Part shown: one piece after another, positions 1-5,087 of the stretch
Numbering within the stretch: the first letter of the stretch is position 1
Layout: each line of letters begins with the position of its first letter
NCBI GenBank assembly: GCA_021775655.1
Contig: JAJFHK010000207.1
Coordinates: forward strand, 1 to 5,240
Length of the DNA: 5,240 nt
Source of the DNA: Filomicrobium sp.
GTDB lineage: Bacteria > Pseudomonadota > Alphaproteobacteria > Rhizobiales > Hyphomicrobiaceae
Direction of reading: 5' to 3'
The notes under the pieces: model-generated
What the model was told of the DNA's origin: nothing
Database searches by the model: none
Seen by the model: only the letters and a program-made list of their open reading frames with translations
Program-made: the position numbers and the translations under genes

Positions 1-1143
1 TTCGAAGCGATGTCGGGACTGACAACGACGGGTGCAACAGTTCTCACCAAGCTCGATCAGTTGCCGCGCGGGGTTTTGTTATGGCGTGCGATTCTGCAAG
101 GACTTGGTGGGCTCGGTATCATTGTTACGGCGATGATCATGCTGCCGTTCCTTCGGGTTGGCGGCATGCAGCTTTTCCAGATGGAGCACTCCGATCGCTC
201 CGAGAAGGTGCTGCCACGTGCGCTTGAATTGACGACTGCGATTGCTGGACTCTACGTCGCGATGATCATCGCCTGTATTCTGACTTACAGCGCGCTGGGA
301 ATGACGGCGTTTGATGCCGTGTGTCACGGACTTACAACGGTTTCGACCGCTGGTTTTTCGACACATGACGAGAGCTTCGGTTTCTTCAACTCGGCCCCGC
401 TGGAATGGGCCTGCATTTGCTTCATGATCTTGGGGGCCTTGCCATTTGTCGTCTACATCAAAGCCTGGCGGGGCAATCCTCGGGCGATCCTGGAAGACAG
501 TCAGGTACGCGGGCTTCTTGGTTTTCTCGTAGGTGTCTGTCTGATTGTCACGTTCTGGTTGATGACGGCACGTGAGATGCATTTCATAGAAGCGCTGCGC
601 AGGGCGACGTTTAACGTTACCTCGATTGTCACGACGACCGGATACGCCAGCACGGATTATACGGAGTGGGGAACATTTGCGCTCGGGCTGTTCTTTCTTT
701 TGATGTTCGTTGGTGGTTGCGCCGGTTCGACAACGGGCGGCATCAAGATTTATCGATTGCAAGTGACGGGTCTCCTCATCCGAAGTCACTTCGTTCATCT
801 GATGAGCCCCAACCGCGTGGTGACGCTTGTCTATAACGGCAAGCGGCTGCCAGCCGACGTACCGTTCTCCGTTGTCGCGTTTCTTGCAATCTATATGTCG
901 ACGGTTGGGTTATTCACTGTCGTTCTGGCGGCGATGGGCCTTGATCTCGTTACAGCACTTTCGGCGTCAGCCCAGGCGGTCGGGAATGTTGGTCCCGGAC
1001 TCGGTGATATCGTCGGGCCGGCGGGGAATTATTCCGGGTTGCCGGCGCTGGCCAAGTGGATCTTGTCATTTGCAATGATGATGGGCCGGCTGGAGCTGTT
1101 CACGGTCCTTGTTTTGCTCAGAATCGAATTTTGGAGAAGCTGA
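1..1143 (+). CDS. trkH: TrkH family potassium uptake transporter, C-terminal part (5' end outside window)
   Basis: This is the integral-membrane, ion-conducting subunit of a Trk-type K+ uptake system, which in the family works with the NAD-binding regulator TrkA. The reading frame is open from base 1 (first residues FEAMSG), so the start lies upstream. The visible 380 residues compare with about 480 for full-length TrkH, so roughly the first 100 are missing. All four P-loop selectivity-filter glycines of the superfamily can be seen: SGLTTTGAT near residues 5-13, VSTAGFS near 114-120, VTTTGYAS near 210-217, and VGNVGPGLG near 327-335. Long hydrophobic helices separate them. The C-terminal MMGRLELFTVLVLL block is typical of TrkH. 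No trkA is in the window. The gene ends 18 bp from the convergent monooxygenase stop. The family assignment is firm; the internal ATG at 10 is not the real start. Confidence 0.95.
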   Translation, partial: FEAMSGLTTTGATVLTKLDQLPRGVLLWRAILQGLGGLGIIVTAMIMLPFLRVGGMQLFQMEHSDRSEKVLPRALELTTAIAGLYVAMIIACILTYSALGMTAFDAVCHGLTTVSTAGFSTHDESFGFFNSAPLEWACICFMILGALPFVVYIKAWRGNPRAILEDSQVRGLLGFLVGVCLIVTFWLMTAREMHFIEALRRATFNVTSIVTTTGYASTDYTEWGTFALGLFFLLMFVGGCAGSTTGGIKIYRLQVTGLLIRSHFVHLMSPNRVVTLVYNGKRLPADVPFSVVAFLAIYMSTVGLFTVVLAAMGLDLVTALSASAQAVGNVGPGLGDIVGPAGNYSGLPALAKWILSFAMMMGRLELFTVLVLLRIEFWRS

Positions 1144-1156
1144 ATTCGATCCAGCT
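1138..1156. terminator. weak hairpin between convergent genes
   Basis: A 5-bp stem AGCTG/CAGCT (1138-1142 with 1152-1156) and a 9-nt loop span the trkH stop codon. On the plus strand it is followed by ATATTT. It sits exactly between two convergent stop codons, where a shared terminator would be expected, but the stem is short and the T-tract poor. Confidence 0.25.
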
Positions 1157-1161
1157 ATATT

Positions 1162-2376
1162 TCAGTCACCTAGCTTCCAGCCATAGAGCCAGTCGTATCT
1201 CGCCAGCAGACTGGTTGGTGGAGTGCAGCGCAATGTCATGTTGCGCGCTGCCCTCATCGGGCCGTCAAGATGGTAGATCTTGCCGTTTCTTCGTGATGCG
1301 GATTGCACCCGTGATGCTCTTGTTCGGCGAACGTCTTGATACATATTCAGAGCGATTTCCAACTCGTCCTCACTGATGGCATCAGCGGCTGCATTCTGAT
1401 TTGCGTCGGACAGGCATTTGGCAAGTGTTGCGGCGTCCTCCAGAGCAAGGACGGCGCCCTGGGCGAGAAACGGCAAAACGGGGTGCGCTGCGTCGCCGAG
1501 CAGGACGGTTCGATTTGCAAACCAGGTCTTCAGTGGGGCTAGCTCGGCAAGTGCCCATTTGCGCCAAATCTTCGAAGCGGCAACGAGATTTCTGACGGGG
1601 TCGACAAATTCCAAGACGGCCTCCGTGGCCCAACTCGGTTGCACGGCGGTTGCCCAATCGGTATCGCCATTTGATTCCTTGCGGATCACGACGACAGCTA
1701 ATTCCTCTCCGCCTCTGACCGGGTAATGGACAACGTGACCTGCAGGTGCCAGCCAAATGCCGATGTCTTGTCTTGCAATCCCTTCTGGCACCGAGGCAAT
1801 CGGCAGAACGGTGCGCGCCGCGCTCTTTCCAGAATAGCGCGGAGCATGCGCGGAAAATAAACAACTGCGGATTGCGGAATGGAGTCCGTCGGCTGCGACG
1901 AGCAGATCTCCCGCGCCGACAATTTCGCCGTTGCTGAGTGCGAGGACTTCATCTGGGTATGGCTTAACCGCATCGATCTCTACTCCGCGGTTAATGGCAA
2001 TCAATGGGCTGGCCTCGGCCGTTGCCAGTAAGCATGCGTGGAGGTCTGAACGGTGTGCGACCCAATAAGGTGAGCTGTGACGCGTCTCAAGCCAGCGACC
2101 AAGCGGGAGCTGTGTTTGCTGTTCGCCCGAGGGGCCGTCATGGATGCGTAGAAACTCTGGACTGGAGACAAGTGGGCGTAACTTATTGGCGACTCCCAAC
2201 TGCGACAGAATACGGGTGCCGTTGGGGCCGATCTGGATGCCGGCGCCTTCTTCAATCGGATCTTTGCGCTTCTCGAAAACCGTGACCTCGGCGCCAGTGC
2301 GCGCAAGTGCCAGCGCTGCTGCAAGGCCGCCGATGCCGCCGCCGCTGATCAGGGTTCTCACGAGCGGATTTGACAT
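1162..2376 (-). CDS. FAD-dependent aromatic-ring monooxygenase (salicylate / 3-hydroxybenzoate hydroxylase-like)
   Basis: This is a 404-residue, single-component class A flavoprotein monooxygenase. The family uses NAD(P)H and O2 to hydroxylate aromatic or related compounds in the cytoplasm. The N-terminal Rossmann motif GGGIGG (glycines at 12, 14 and 17) is followed by VTVFEKR, whose Glu35 would bind the FAD ribose. A conserved Arg lies in AHRSDL (107-112), the DG motif in AADGLHSAIR (161-170), and the second FAD-binding GDAAHP motif at 294-299. The length and order of motifs match salicylate 1-hydroxylase and 3-hydroxybenzoate 6-hydroxylase, but UbiH-like and other aromatic hydroxylases share them, so the substrate cannot be read from sequence. 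The ATG at 2374-2376 places the GxGxxG motif at the usual distance from the N-terminus. The ribosome site is weak, with GAGAAG about a dozen bases upstream. The zinc-finger gene lies 85 bp upstream on the same strand and may be co-transcribed. Confidence 0.9.
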   Translation of the reverse strand: MSNPLVRTLISGGGIGGLAAALALARTGAEVTVFEKRKDPIEEGAGIQIGPNGTRILSQLGVANKLRPLVSSPEFLRIHDGPSGEQQTQLPLGRWLETRHSSPYWVAHRSDLHACLLATAEASPLIAINRGVEIDAVKPYPDEVLALSNGEIVGAGDLLVAADGLHSAIRSCLFSAHAPRYSGKSAARTVLPIASVPEGIARQDIGIWLAPAGHVVHYPVRGGEELAVVVIRKESNGDTDWATAVQPSWATEAVLEFVDPVRNLVAASKIWRKWALAELAPLKTWFANRTVLLGDAAHPVLPFLAQGAVLALEDAATLAKCLSDANQNAAADAISEDELEIALNMYQDVRRTRASRVQSASRRNGKIYHLDGPMRAARNMTLRCTPPTSLLARYDWLYGWKLGD

Positions 2377-2461
2377 GACAACACCGGGCTTCTCGCGCTG
2401 TCCCTTTCGGCCGAATTCTGCGTGGCAGAAGCGGGTCTAGAGGCGTCGGGTACGCCCACGT

Positions 2462-2716
2462 TCACGCGGCGGTTTCGTTATCAAGCTCGACGACGGCACC
2501 TTTGGGGTCGCTTTCATCGGCTGAAAGGCGCTTGTCGTGAACAAAAAGGGTGGAGCAGTAGGGACATAAGATTTGATCGTCCGCGCCCATGTCCAGGTAG
2601 ACGTGTGGATGATCGAAAGGTGTCCGTGCGCCCATGCACTGGAACTCCTTGACGCCGATAAATATTTTCTCAACACCTTGGTCGTTGGCCAGATGGGGGA
2701 TTTTGCTCGCAGCCAT
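2462..2716 (-). CDS. CHCC-type zinc-finger protein (NDUFS6-like)
   Basis: This small cytoplasmic protein of 84 residues belongs to the zf-CHCC family, the bacterial counterpart of the NDUFS6 (13 kDa) accessory subunit of respiratory complex I. Its putative zinc ligands are Cys27, His36 (in the family-typical HPHVYLDM context), Cys51 and Cys54 (CPYC), giving C-x8-H-x14-C-x2-C. The fold ends soon after, and the C-terminal 20 residues are acidic and probably flexible. The start at 2716 has a good AAGAGAG ribosome site (2721-2727) a few bases upstream. By homology it may be a supernumerary subunit or assembly factor of alphaproteobacterial NADH dehydrogenase; that role is inferred from the family, since no nuo gene is nearby. 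It is divergent from the hydrolase gene and lies upstream of the monooxygenase. Confidence 0.88.
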   Translation of the reverse strand: MAASKIPHLANDQGVEKIFIGVKEFQCMGARTPFDHPHVYLDMGADDQILCPYCSTLFVHDKRLSADESDPKGAVVELDNETAA

Positions 2717-2850
2717 TGCGCTCTCTTGGTTGGCGATTACAACAGCGCGACGATAGCGGCCCTGTTTGCGAAATGGTAGACCCGCTAACGACCGATGCGC
2801 GCGACAAATCCGTTCCGCCCGGAAATATGCTCAAAGCCAAGGCAGCCAGA
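2717..2850. promoter_or_regulatory. divergent intergenic region between zinc-finger and hydrolase genes
   Basis: This 134-bp spacer must hold the promoters of the leftward zinc-finger gene and the rightward hydrolase gene if the hydrolase starts at 2851. I see no strong consensus -35/-10 pair and no convincing operator-like inverted repeat. The plus frame is open through the spacer (in-frame ATGs at 2716, 2773 and 2827), which is why its extent depends on the start choice. Confidence 0.4.
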
Positions 2851-3621
2851 ATGCAGACTTTCGACTCCGATGGCGTTGCCATCGCATACATGGATAAAGC
2901 CCCAATTGCCGAAGCGCGTGATACTGTGCCGGTTATACTGGTGCATGGATTTGCTTCGAACGTTTCAACCAACTGGGTGATGCCCGGCTGGATCGACACG
3001 CTTACCGGTGCTGGGTATCGGGTCATAGCTCTCGATAATCGGGGGCACGGCTTCAGCGAAAAGCTGCATGATCCTTCGAGCTACGGTGGGCCGGTCATGG
3101 CAGAGGATGTTCGCCGGCTGATTGAACACCTCGAATTGGAGCAGGCCCATGTCATGGGATATTCGATGGGTGCACGCATCTGTGCATTCATGGCGCTGAA
3201 ATATCCTGCAAAAGTGCGCAGCGCTGTCTTTGCCGGACTGGGCATCAACATGGTGCGCGGTATGGCTGGTACGGGGCCCATTGCCAATGCACTCGAAGCT
3301 CCAAGTCTTGAAGATGTCGTCAATCCCACGGCGCGAACATTCCGGGCCTTTGCAGAGCAGACCAAGAGTGACCTAAAGGCCCTGGCAGCCTGTATCCGCT
3401 CGTCACGCGATCCCATCAGTCGCGACGACGTGGGGCGTATATCGTGTCCGGTGATGGTGGCGGTAGGAAGCGAGGACGTTATCGGTGGTTCGGCAGTGGA
3501 ACTGGCGAAACTCATTCCGACTGCCGAAGCGTTTGTTATTCCGAGCCGCGATCACATGAAGGCGGTTGGTGACAAAGACTACAAGGCGGCGGTTTTGAAG
3601 TTTCTGGAGAAATACGCGTAG
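2851..3621 (+). CDS. alpha/beta hydrolase
   Basis: This is a 256-residue serine hydrolase of the alpha/beta fold, presumably cytoplasmic, since no signal peptide is seen. Motifs in order are the oxyanion-hole HG at 32-33 (LVHGFASN), DNRGHG at 62-67, the nucleophile elbow GYSMG at 103-107 with Ser105, the acid Asp209 in VGSEDV, and His235 in PSRDHMKA, so the triad is complete. The cap region (about 125-190) is short and helical. I chose ATG 2851 (MQTFDSDG...) because the family normally begins directly with this first beta strand and because AAGG (2839-2842) sits 8 nt upstream. ATG 2827, 2773 and 2716 are in frame but add a low-complexity extension, and the last would overlap the divergent zinc-finger start codon. 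The substrate is unknown; esterase, lactonase or C-C hydrolase activity would all fit. Its nearness to a flavin monooxygenase could suggest aromatic catabolism, but the two genes lie on opposite strands, so this is only a suggestion. Confidence 0.9.
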   Translation: MQTFDSDGVAIAYMDKAPIAEARDTVPVILVHGFASNVSTNWVMPGWIDTLTGAGYRVIALDNRGHGFSEKLHDPSSYGGPVMAEDVRRLIEHLELEQAHVMGYSMGARICAFMALKYPAKVRSAVFAGLGINMVRGMAGTGPIANALEAPSLEDVVNPTARTFRAFAEQTKSDLKALAACIRSSRDPISRDDVGRISCPVMVAVGSEDVIGGSAVELAKLIPTAEAFVIPSRDHMKAVGDKDYKAAVLKFLEKYA

Positions 3622-3647
3622 GAGGGTGTTGAGCGCGGTCGAGATGG

Positions 3648-3683
3648 CAAACGAAAGCCCCGCCAAGGCATCATGGCGGAGCT
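3648..3683 (-). terminator. rho-independent terminator-like hairpin, minus strand
   Basis: A 10-bp stem joins 3656-3665 and 3674-3683 with an 8-nt loop. Read on the minus strand, every position pairs (one is a G-U) and the stem runs into TTTCGTTT. Read on the plus strand, the same position is a C-A mismatch and no T-tract follows. It therefore suits a transcript arriving from the right, convergent with the hydrolase, better than the end of the hydrolase mRNA. A 9-nt sequence at 3732-3740 can pair perfectly with the same 3' arm (3656-3664) and would compete with this hairpin. Confidence 0.5.
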
Positions 3684-4047
3684 GGGAAGGAGACAATCGC
3701 GGGGGATGTCTTCAGCGAACCTGATGCAAAAGGCGGGGCTGAACGCACGTTGGAGCCGCTAACAAACTCCAAGACCGACTACGCAAACCAAACTCACCAT
3801 GGTGCTGCATCGGATACGCTGATGCAGGTTCGTCTACTAACGCCAACTACTCGGTGCCACACGCCCCCGGGGGTGCGGAAGCGTGTTGGGCGAGGGCAGC
3901 CATCGTCAAACTGCTGGCCTGTCCAGGGTTGCGGGTCTATATGCGATAAACCCCTCCAACGCACAACGAACTCGTTGCCGGCCCGTGGCGAAGAATAAGC
4001 CTGAAATTCAGGCTAAGCAATCAGCCGCAACTTACGACTGCCCAAGC
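3648..4047 (-). ncRNA. candidate structured non-coding RNA of unknown family, about 400 nt
   Basis: This region has no credible protein gene but many inverted repeats that nest into one fold. In minus-strand order, 4043-4034 can pair with 3906-3894 (6 bp, a 3-nt bulge, then 4 bp), closing a branched domain. Inside it are hairpins at 4014/3998 (7 bp, 3-nt loop), 3977/3964 (5 bp, tetraloop), 3960/3928 (two-part stem) and a small one at 3926/3914. Then come a helix 3892-3885 with 3847-3841 carrying an inner ACGC/GCGT, 3832-3827 with 3789-3784 around a TGCATC/GATGCA hairpin (3805-3827), 3772/3750 (6 bp), 3743-3738 with 3716-3711, and the terminal hairpin at 3683-3656. Three helices contain a position that is G-U on the minus strand but C-A on the plus strand, which favours minus-strand transcription. 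The ends are estimated from the terminator and a weak promoter. No tmRNA T-loop or tag, RNase P P4 sequence, SRP tetraloop region or intron core was found. Confidence 0.5.
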
Positions 4048-4053
4048 AATTAA

Positions 4054-4082
4054 TTCATAGCACGTCGTACTTGCAGAGTCCC
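4054..4082 (-). promoter_or_regulatory. possible promoter for the minus-strand RNA
   Basis: On the minus strand, TATGAA (4054-4059) could serve as a -10 element, and GGGACT (4077-4082) lies 17 bp upstream as a poor -35. Initiation about seven bases downstream would fall near 4047, just before the first closing helix of the candidate RNA. An alternative -35, TTGACT on the minus strand at 4119-4124, lacks a good -10. Both are weak matches, chosen partly by position. Confidence 0.28.
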
Positions 4083-4160
4083 GTAGACTCGTGATTCGGA
4101 CTTTGCCATCTGTGGAAAAGTCAACCCGGAGGGGAAGCAATTCTGGTGCGCTAACTTGGT

Positions 4161-4177
4161 GGCCAGAGGCCTTTTTT
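4161..4177 (+). terminator. short GC hairpin with T6 tract
   Basis: GGCC (4161-4164) and GGCC (4168-4171) form a 4-bp stem around a 3-nt loop and are followed directly by six Ts on the plus strand. The T-tract is good but the stem is short. An alternative pairing, TCTGG (4142-4146) with CCAGA (4163-4167), overlaps it. No plus-strand gene ends close by: the hydrolase stop is about 540 bases upstream. If it is real, it ends either a long hydrolase 3' UTR or an unseen small plus-strand transcript. Confidence 0.3.
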
Positions 4178-4188
4178 CGGGCCGCAAA

Positions 4189-4247
4189 TGACCTTCCTTG
4201 TGCCTCATCGCCGTCAGCAGGATGAGATCAAAATTAGGAAGTGGTCA
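4189..4247. other. 59-nt composite stem-loop of unknown role
   Basis: The outer helix TGACC/GGTCA (4189-4193 with 4243-4247) continues as TTCCT/AGGAA (4194-4198 with 4236-4240) with a 2-nt bulge. After an internal loop, an inner helix CTCATC/GATGAG (4204-4209 with 4221-4226) closes an 11-nt loop. That is 16 base pairs in all. A second hairpin follows directly: GCACAA/TTGTGC (4248-4253 with 4275-4280), or alternatively ACAACC/GGTTGT (4260-4265 with 4273-4278). The elements could fold in a plus-strand leader ahead of the extensin-like gene or belong to an independent RNA. The strand is not determined. Confidence 0.42.
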
Positions 4248-4305
4248 GCACAATCATGGACAACCCCTTACCGGTTGTGCCGGATCGAGCCACCAGTGTT
4301 TTTTG

Positions 4306-4364
4306 GGCCCGATGTTTGTGGGATGTTCACCTTGTTTTCAGATTGGCGGGCCTAAAATCGGGCC
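4306..4364 (+). repeat. 8-bp inverted repeat ending at the extensin-like start codon
   Basis: GGCCCGAT (4306-4313) and ATCGGGCC (4357-4364) are perfect inverted copies 43 bases apart. The second arm ends at the base before the ATG at 4365. If both arms are on the mRNA, the helix would bury the ribosome-entry region. If transcription begins at the ATG, the arms could instead be a DNA operator overlapping the promoter. Confidence 0.42.
4331..4358 (+). promoter_or_regulatory. candidate promoter giving a leaderless extensin-like mRNA
   Basis: TAAAAT at 4353-4358 is a reasonable -10 box, and CTTGTT at 4331-4336 is a partial match to the alphaproteobacterial CTTGAC -35, 16 bp upstream. The expected start point is about seven bases after the -10, which coincides with the ATG at 4365. 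No Shine-Dalgarno sequence precedes that ATG, so a leaderless mRNA would be consistent. Confidence 0.3.
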
Positions 4365-5042
4365 ATGTGGAGAGTTTCTGTCGACCCGTTTCGCGTTCTA
4401 TTTTTGCTGGCAATGGCACTGCTGATTTCGAGTTGTGCTGGCGGCCCATCCTACGTTGCCCAAAAGGCGCCTTGGAGGGACACCAGTGAGCGCGCGTGCC
4501 TTGCCTCCGGCAATGTGCAGCAAACAGCGTTTTTAACGCCCGTGGCCCGTCTCGGCGGGCCTGGTGTGTGTGGTGCTCTCAAACCTTTCGAGATGTCGGC
4601 AGCCGAATATGGGCGGGTCAGATTGAGGCCAGCGGCCATTCTGCGCTGTCCGATGGTAACTTCTGTCGACGACTGGGTGCGCAATTCAATTACGCCTGAA
4701 TCCGTCCACTATCTGGGCTCTCCAGTTGTCGAATTGAAGGTGATTGCGTCTTATTCCTGCAGGACGCGCAATAGCATCAGGGGTGCCAAGCTTTCGGAGC
4801 ATGGGATGGCGAATGCTCTCGATGTTTCAGCGTTTCTATTGGCTGACGGGCGTAAGATCACGGTTAAGCGAGGCTGGCGAGGCAATTCCAGCGAGCAGGC
4901 GTTTTTGCGCGCAGTTCGCGCAGGTGCATGCAAGCGGTTTGCAACCGTTCTGAGCCCTGATGCTGATCGTTTTCATCACGATCATTTCCATGTTGACCTA
5001 GCTCGGCACAATTCCAAAGGGACTTATCGCGTCTGCCGCTGA
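4365..5042 (+). CDS. extensin-like_C family lipoprotein, predicted cell-wall metallopeptidase
   Basis: This 225-residue exported protein starts with a basic N-region, a hydrophobic core (residues 11-22) and the lipobox ISSC with Cys24 as the likely lipidated residue, so it is probably anchored in the periplasm. The mature part carries the extensin-like_C domain of bacteria. Family hallmarks are SYSCRTRNS (129-137), SEHGMANALDVSAF (144-157) and HHDHFHVDLARH (204-215), ending in YRVCR. His146-x6-Asp153 and His207-x-His209 reproduce the zinc-ligand pattern of LAS/M15 peptidoglycan peptidases (HxxxxxxD...HxH), which suggests metal-dependent cleavage of peptidoglycan peptides; the reaction itself is inferred. 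Six further cysteines (45, 69, 95, 132, 189 and 224) could form disulfides. ATG 4365 is preferred because the later ATG at 4413 would remove the basic N-region and most of the signal peptide. There is no clear ribosome site. It ends 45 bp before the TetR-type gene. Confidence 0.88.
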   Translation: MWRVSVDPFRVLFLLAMALLISSCAGGPSYVAQKAPWRDTSERACLASGNVQQTAFLTPVARLGGPGVCGALKPFEMSAAEYGRVRLRPAAILRCPMVTSVDDWVRNSITPESVHYLGSPVVELKVIASYSCRTRNSIRGAKLSEHGMANALDVSAFLLADGRKITVKRGWRGNSSEQAFLRAVRAGACKRFATVLSPDADRFHHDHFHVDLARHNSKGTYRVCR

Positions 5043-5087
5043 GGCTGGTTAGTGCCATCGCCCGTTGGTTGGGCTAAACCTAATCCC

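Noticed and set aside
79..798. 239-codon open frame antisense to trkH
   Set aside because: Rich in Arg, His, Thr and Gln with no recognisable motif; it mirrors the strongly supported TrkH frame.
2716..2850. Hydrolase start at 2716, 2773 or 2827
   Set aside because: The added residues do not resemble the family N-terminus, and the 2716 start overlaps the divergent zinc-finger start codon. ATG 2851 has a better ribosome site and the expected first beta strand.
3750..3998. 82-codon plus-strand open frame
   Set aside because: It starts at TTG with no ribosome site, has an odd composition, and lies wholly in the structured region. It is more likely a shadow of the RNA.
3998..4014. AGCCTGA/TCAGGCT hairpin as a terminator
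   Set aside because: The 7-bp stem is good but neither flank has a proper T-tract (TTATTCTT on the minus strand at best). It fits better as an internal hairpin of the RNA candidate.
4111..4119. DnaA-box-like sequence (TTTTCCACA on the minus strand)
   Set aside because: A single 9-mer without a cluster of boxes or an AT-rich unwinding region; chance occurrence is likely.
3648..4180. tmRNA (including the two-piece alphaproteobacterial form), RNase P RNA, SRP RNA, 6S RNA, or a group I/II intron
   Set aside because: I searched both strands by eye. There is no T-loop/CCA or ANDN-type tag for tmRNA, no GAGGAAAGTCC or ACAGAACCC for RNase P, no SRP core, and no intron domain V or P7 core. The lengths also do not fit 6S or SRP. 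A covariance-model search could overturn this.
4198..4489. Two short plus-strand open frames (from 4198 and 4241) running into the extensin-like gene
   Set aside because: They overlap the well-supported lipoprotein in other frames, lack clear ribosome sites and show no family motif.
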